The position numbers and the translations under genes were made by a program. 64,000 bases of DNA, from the NCBI RefSeq assembly GCF_019670105.1, contig NZ_AP023032.1, forward strand, positions 1,296,972 to 1,360,971, given 5' to 3'. Source of the DNA: Agarivorans albus (GTDB lineage Bacteria; Pseudomonadota; Gammaproteobacteria; Enterobacterales; Celerinatantimonadaceae). How positions within the stretch are numbered: the first letter of the stretch is position 1; every line of letters starts with the position of its first letter. The notes beneath the pieces are model-generated. The model saw nothing but the letters and a program-made list of their open reading frames with translations. It was not told the origin of the DNA and made no database searches. Positions 60,633-64,000 of this stretch are shown here, piece by piece.

Positions 60633-61628
60633 GTGATTAGAAAGTGGTTGTTGGTACTTAGTTTGGCAGTTGTGATGTTGCCGGTTCAAGCCTCGCTGCA
60701 AGAGGAACTTTACCGAGTTGAAGCACAAGCCACTGGCGATACCCAACAAGATCAGCAACAAGCTTTTGAGTTATTGGTACTGCGCTTAACTGGGGAGCAA
60801 GCTAGCAATGCTAATCCATTAGTTGCCAAAGCAAGAGCCAATATTAACCCGTATATTCAACAGTTTGCTTATCGCGACGATGCGATTTCGGTGCTATTTA
60901 ACGAAGCAAAAGTAAATCAACTGTTGATGCAAGCTCAATTGCGTTTATGGGGGAAGCAACGCCCAGACATCGTATTGTGGTATGCCAACGAGCAGAATTT
61001 TAATCGAGAATTGTTAGCTGATAGTGCTCAACAAGATTGGTTAGAGGCTGGCCGCCAACAGGCGCAGCTACTAGGTTTGCCTGTTCGCCTCCCTGTTATG
61101 GATTTAGAAGATAGCATGGCGGTAAGTGTCAATGATGTATGGGGTGGTTTTGATGGCCCATTGTATGCGGCTAGCGAGCGTTACTCTGTGCCACTTATCC
61201 TGAGCTTTCGCCAATATCCTCAAGGTCAAAATTGGCAGATCCAATGGCGATTGTTAGACAGTGCAAGCCAAGTTCAACTTGATAGCGGCCAAGTACAAGC
61301 GCCACTAGCAGACGTTAGCGCTGCCGCTATGAGTGCGGTAAGTGCCAGTTTGGCCGAGCGTTATGGCGTGATATTAGGCGAGAATGCTGATGAAGCGATG
61401 TTAGTTAGTTTTGCCAACATAACCAGCATGAACAAATATGTTGAGTTGGAGCGCTTTCTTAACCAGCAACCTAGTGTGGCAAGAGTTACCTTACACAATG
61501 TAAAACAAGATACCTTTACTTTTGAGGTGCAACTGCTTAGCCCTTGGGAAGACCTTAAATCTTCACTTGATATCGCTCCGCGCCTGCAAGCGGATGAAAC
61601 GCGAACAAAGTACTACTATTACCAGTAG
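60633..61628 (+). CDS. DUF2066 domain-containing exported protein
   Basis: 331-aa conserved protein of unknown function. The N-terminal signal (MIRKWLLVLSLAVVMLPVQA) predicts export to the periplasm. The body matches my memory of DUF2066: QQAFELLVLRLTGEQASNANPLV, then YANEQNFNRELL, GGFDGPLYAASERYSVPLIL and a C-terminal repeat-like region (MNKYVELERFLNQQPSVARVTL). The start is GTG with AGGAGAG ahead. It lies between upp and hda, a conserved place in marine gammaproteobacteria. No catalytic motif is visible. Confidence 0.82.
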   Translation: MIRKWLLVLSLAVVMLPVQASLQEELYRVEAQATGDTQQDQQQAFELLVLRLTGEQASNANPLVAKARANINPYIQQFAYRDDAISVLFNEAKVNQLLMQAQLRLWGKQRPDIVLWYANEQNFNRELLADSAQQDWLEAGRQQAQLLGLPVRLPVMDLEDSMAVSVNDVWGGFDGPLYAASERYSVPLILSFRQYPQGQNWQIQWRLLDSASQVQLDSGQVQAPLADVSAAAMSAVSASLAERYGVILGENADEAMLVSFANITSMNKYVELERFLNQQPSVARVTLHNVKQDTFTFEVQLLSPWEDLKSSLDIAPRLQADETRTKYYYYQ

Positions 61629-61698
61629 CAAAAATTTTTCATCTTAATTACGAGCTGGTACAATGCCTCTAGACTTGTATCAGCTTTGATTTATCACT

Positions 61699-62403
61699 TT
61701 GAGTTTTTCCCCGCAATTATCACTTCCTGTACTGCTACCTGACGATGAAACCTTGGTAAGTTTTTACCCGGGCGACAATCAACAGTTACTAAGTGCACTG
61801 CGCAATCTTGCTTTAGATAAAGGCGAGAGGATGCTTTATTTATGGGGCAGTGAGGGATCGGGTAGAACCCATTTGTTGCATGCCAGCTGCACCGAAATGG
61901 CAGATGTGGGGGCGGCAAGTGCTTACTTACCGCTCGAGATGCACGCAGCAATGTCTCCTAAAATGCTCGAGGGTCTCGAGAGCATGGCCTTAGTTTGTTT
62001 AGACAACATTGATGCGATAGTGGGGATATCGGCTTGGGAAGAGGCTATTTTTGATTTTTATAATCGCCGTAAAGAATTAGCGTCTACCACCCGTTTAATT
62101 GTTACCGCCAATGCGCCAGCTCCTCAGTTGTCTTTTGCCTTGGCTGACTTACAGTCTCGCTTAAATTGGGGCGTAACTTATAAGTTGCATGAGCTAGATG
62201 ATGAGCAAAAGCTAAGTGCTTTGCAATTACGCGCGGAACTACGTGGTTTGAAAATGCCGTTAGAAGTTGCCAGATTTTTATTGAAACGATTATCTCGTGA
62301 TATGCCTACTTTGTTGAACAAGCTTGATCTGCTCGACCAAGCCTCAATCACTGCTCAACGTAAGCTAACCGTACCCTTTGTTAAAGAGATCTTAGAGCTT
62401 TAG
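61699..62403 (+). CDS. hda: DnaA regulatory inactivator Hda
   Basis: With the loaded sliding clamp, Hda stimulates hydrolysis of DnaA-bound ATP and so prevents over-initiation of replication. The 234-aa protein starts at TTG and has the N-terminal clamp-binding motif PQLSLPV (residues 5-11), Walker A-like WGSEGSGRTHLLHA, Walker B VCLDNIDAI and the C-terminal AAA lid. No DNA-binding domain is present, as expected. The last 4 bases overlap the converging DUF2069 gene. Confidence 0.95.
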   Translation: MSFSPQLSLPVLLPDDETLVSFYPGDNQQLLSALRNLALDKGERMLYLWGSEGSGRTHLLHASCTEMADVGAASAYLPLEMHAAMSPKMLEGLESMALVCLDNIDAIVGISAWEEAIFDFYNRRKELASTTRLIVTANAPAPQLSFALADLQSRLNWGVTYKLHELDDEQKLSALQLRAELRGLKMPLEVARFLLKRLSRDMPTLLNKLDLLDQASITAQRKLTVPFVKEILEL

Positions 62404-62795
62404 TCTTTAGATTTATCTTTTAGCTTCTTTAAGCCTATCCCCAGCTCTTTACCGCGAAACTTCGCGTACTGTAATCCAAACCAAAACGCACTGAGTACTA
62501 ATACTAGCTCTACTGCCGCTAACCAGCGTTCGGTGTCGGATACTACTAACAGCGTGGTGCTGTGAAGCACGTATAACAGCAGCACAAAACAACTCCAAGC
62601 ATAGGTATAAGGTTTACCGCTCAAAATGCCTTTTAGCGGGAACAGCAATGGCACGACCCAAAAGATCAACATTAAACCTAGGCTAATATCAACCGGTGGT
62701 GATAGCCATAAATGCCATAACAGCACCCAAGCAAGAAGCGCCAAGTAACTACTCTTGGCAATTAGCAATAGTTGAGATGTGCTTAGCTTAGACAA
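62400..62795 (-). CDS. DUF2069 family inner-membrane protein
   Basis: 131-aa protein with four predicted transmembrane helices (about residues 10-28, 33-53, 65-85, 90-108) and a basic cytoplasmic tail. It matches the DUF2069 pattern by size and the LWLSPPVDISLGLMLIFWVV and GKPYTYAWSCFVLLLY stretches. Function unknown. Its start overlaps the arsC-like gene by 8 bases, so the two are translationally coupled. It converges on hda with a 4-base overlap. Confidence 0.8.
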   Translation of the reverse strand: MSKLSTSQLLLIAKSSYLALLAWVLLWHLWLSPPVDISLGLMLIFWVVPLLFPLKGILSGKPYTYAWSCFVLLLYVLHSTTLLVVSDTERWLAAVELVLVLSAFWFGLQYAKFRGKELGIGLKKLKDKSKD

Positions 62796-63138
62796 TCTCT
62801 AACACCTGCTCTGGTGGTCGGCCAATGCGTGCTTTATCTTGATTAATCACAATTGGGCGCTCAATCAGTTTAGGGTTTGCGTGCATAGCGGCTACCAGTT
62901 GAGCAGGAGTGAGCGATGCATCAGCTAAATTCAATTCTTTGTAGAGCGCCTCTTTAGTGCGCATTAACTGGCGAGGCTCAAGTTGCATCATGTCGAGCAT
63001 CTTGCTGATATCCGCTTCGCTTGGCGGAGTTTCTAGATAAAGCACTATTTCTGGCTCGATGCCTTTTTCTTGAAGAAGCTGCAAGGTTTGGCGACTTTTA
63101 GAGCAGCGCGGGTTATGAAGGATCTTAATAGTAGACAT
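62788..63138 (-). CDS. arsC: Arsenate reductase (glutaredoxin type, YfgD-like)
   Basis: 116-aa ArsC-family protein with the catalytic cysteine in HNPRCSKSRQTLQLL (C12), the conserved LMRTKEALYKELNL region and the late RPIVINQDKARIGRPPE. The true reaction may be thiol-linked arsenate reduction or another thiol-disulfide task: the E. coli homologue YfgD is in the same location and is not part of an arsenic operon. No arsR or arsB is nearby, so arsenic resistance is not supported by context. Confidence 0.88.
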   Translation of the reverse strand: MSTIKILHNPRCSKSRQTLQLLQEKGIEPEIVLYLETPPSEADISKMLDMMQLEPRQLMRTKEALYKELNLADASLTPAQLVAAMHANPKLIERPIVINQDKARIGRPPEQVLEIV

Positions 63139-63157
63139 GCTTATTCCTTGTATACAT

Positions 63158-64000
63158 CTAGTTTAGCGACTCGAGTTCTTGCTCAGCAGCTTTAAATTGT
63201 TCAATTCTAGCTTGGATGCGAGCTTGCTCAAGATTGTTTTCTGTTAGGTTGTAGGCGCTATGTAGTTCGTCAATGGCGCGGCGATAATCTGAATGCAATG
63301 AAAGGTACTCGGCTCGCGCAGTATGGCTAGCAGCCATATTTTTGAGGCGTCGTTGGCTGCGGCTAAGCTCTCCCCAAGCCAGAGCATCGTTGGGGCGCTC
63401 GCGTAGGTAACGATCAAGCAGTTTGGCACCTTCTTCAAATTGGCCATTTTCGCTAAATGCGTGAGCCAAGTTGAGCACAATTACTTGATTATTGGGGTAA
63501 CGAGTCTGCGCCACTTGCAAACGTTTAATTGCAGGTTGGTAGTTTTTCATTGCTAAATCGATGTCAGTTTGGGTATCGATTACAAAAAGGTTGTCGGGAT
63601 GGCGCGTGGCAAGACCATCAACGATTGTTTTCGACTCTTTGTATTTACCCATACCAAACAAAGCTAAGGCTTTGCCATAGAGGGCTGCATCTTCAATTCG
63701 GTATTCTTTGCGCTTTATTACTCGGTTGTAGTGCTCTAAAGCTTCGGAAGGAGAAAGGGTGCCATGACGCACAATAATTCGTGATTTGGCAAACTGGAAC
63801 GATAGGGAGGGCGCAACGTAACGATTAGGGTATTGATTTGCCCGAGCACGCGCTTCACTAACCCGCGTTTCTGGCAATGGGTGAGTGATTAGCATTTGCG
63901 GAGGCTTGCTAGCGTAACGGTATTTCTCGGACAGTTTGCCAAAAAAGTTGCCCATTCCTATTGGGTCATAACCGGCATTGGCCAAGGTGCGAAGGCCAAT
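63158..64000 (-). CDS. bepA: Beta-barrel assembly-enhancing protease BepA, C-terminal part (5' truncated by window edge)
   Basis: Periplasmic M48 metalloprotease and chaperone (YfgC) that monitors outer-membrane protein assembly, notably LptD. The frame is open to the window edge at 64000. The visible part begins IGLRTLANAGYDPIGM, after the HExxH site, which lies outside the window. It runs through the end of the protease domain (HPLPETRVSEAR) and several TPR repeats (about 60 residues onward, to the end). The order bepA-arsC-DUF2069 reads away from hda, as in E. coli yfgC-yfgD-hda. Confidence 0.93.
   Translation of the reverse strand: MGLRTLANAGYDPIGMGNFFGKLSEKYRYASKPPQMLITHPLPETRVSEARARANQYPNRYVAPSLSFQFAKSRIIVRHGTLSPSEALEHYNRVIKRKEYRIEDAALYGKALALFGMGKYKESKTIVDGLATRHPDNLFVIDTQTDIDLAMKNYQPAIKRLQVAQTRYPNNQVIVLNLAHAFSENGQFEEGAKLLDRYLRERPNDALAWGELSRSQRRLKNMAASHTARAEYLSLHSDYRRAIDELHSAYNLTENNLEQARIQARIEQFKAAEQELESLN

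Overview
The window is an ordinary, gene-dense chromosome segment of a marine-type gammaproteobacterium. Protein sequences and gene order point to the Alteromonadales/Vibrionales side of the class, and an Agarivorans-like genome is my best guess (inference from remembered similarity, no search run). Base composition is even (mid-40s % GC by eye). There is no insertion sequence, prophage, CRISPR array or plasmid gene, and nearly all genes belong to conserved housekeeping neighbourhoods.

Layout. 1-2.8 kb: 3' end of dnaJ, a lone cobU, an M48 lipoprotein protease and a GNAT acetyltransferase. 2.8-7.1 kb: fklB, then an nrtA-nrtB-ATPase nitrate-type ABC importer behind a good sigma-54 promoter. 7.2-12.5 kb: dapB and a large lipoprotein pullulanase. 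12.7-24.9 kb: carAB, greA, a HAD phosphatase, an unknown 165-aa protein, yhbY (minus strand), rlmE, ftsH, folP, glmM, secG. 24.9-34.0 kb: tRNA-Leu, initiator tRNA-fMet, then the classic rimP-nusA-infB-rbfA-truB-rpsO-pnp translation/RNA cluster. 34.1-40.4 kb: tadA, a candidate 44-aa small gene, mltF, purL. 40.5-44.0 kb: two tandem near-identical chemoreceptors. 44.1-51.7 kb: a patatin, then the yafD-mltD-gloB-yafS-rnhA-dnaQ block followed by a TIGR03503-type membrane protein. 51.8-52.3 kb: four identical tRNA-Asp genes. 52.3-58.1 kb: an HD-GYP response regulator, fadE, gmhA, yafJ. 58.1-64.0 kb: purMN, upp, a DUF2066 gene, hda, a DUF2069 gene, arsC-like, and the 3' part of bepA.

How the genes work together. 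Most encode core functions: ribosome assembly and RNA turnover, nucleotide synthesis (carAB, purL, purMN, upp), cell wall and membrane upkeep (mltF, mltD, glmM, ftsH, bepA, secG), and replication control and fidelity (hda, dnaQ, rnhA). The less routine content is regulatory. Readable sites include a sigma-54 promoter with an NtrC-like site before nrtA, a FliA (sigma-28) promoter before one of the two chemoreceptors, a PurR box before purL, a FadR-like palindrome before fadE, an ArgR-like box before carA, two LacI-type palindromes before pulA, and a Pho-box-like direct repeat before the 44-aa basic small gene between tadA and mltF.

I found no strong candidate for a wholly new multi-gene system. 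The best novelty candidates are the putative PhoB-controlled 44-aa protein, the unknown 165-aa protein at 18.6 kb, and the leader structures of the pullulanase gene.
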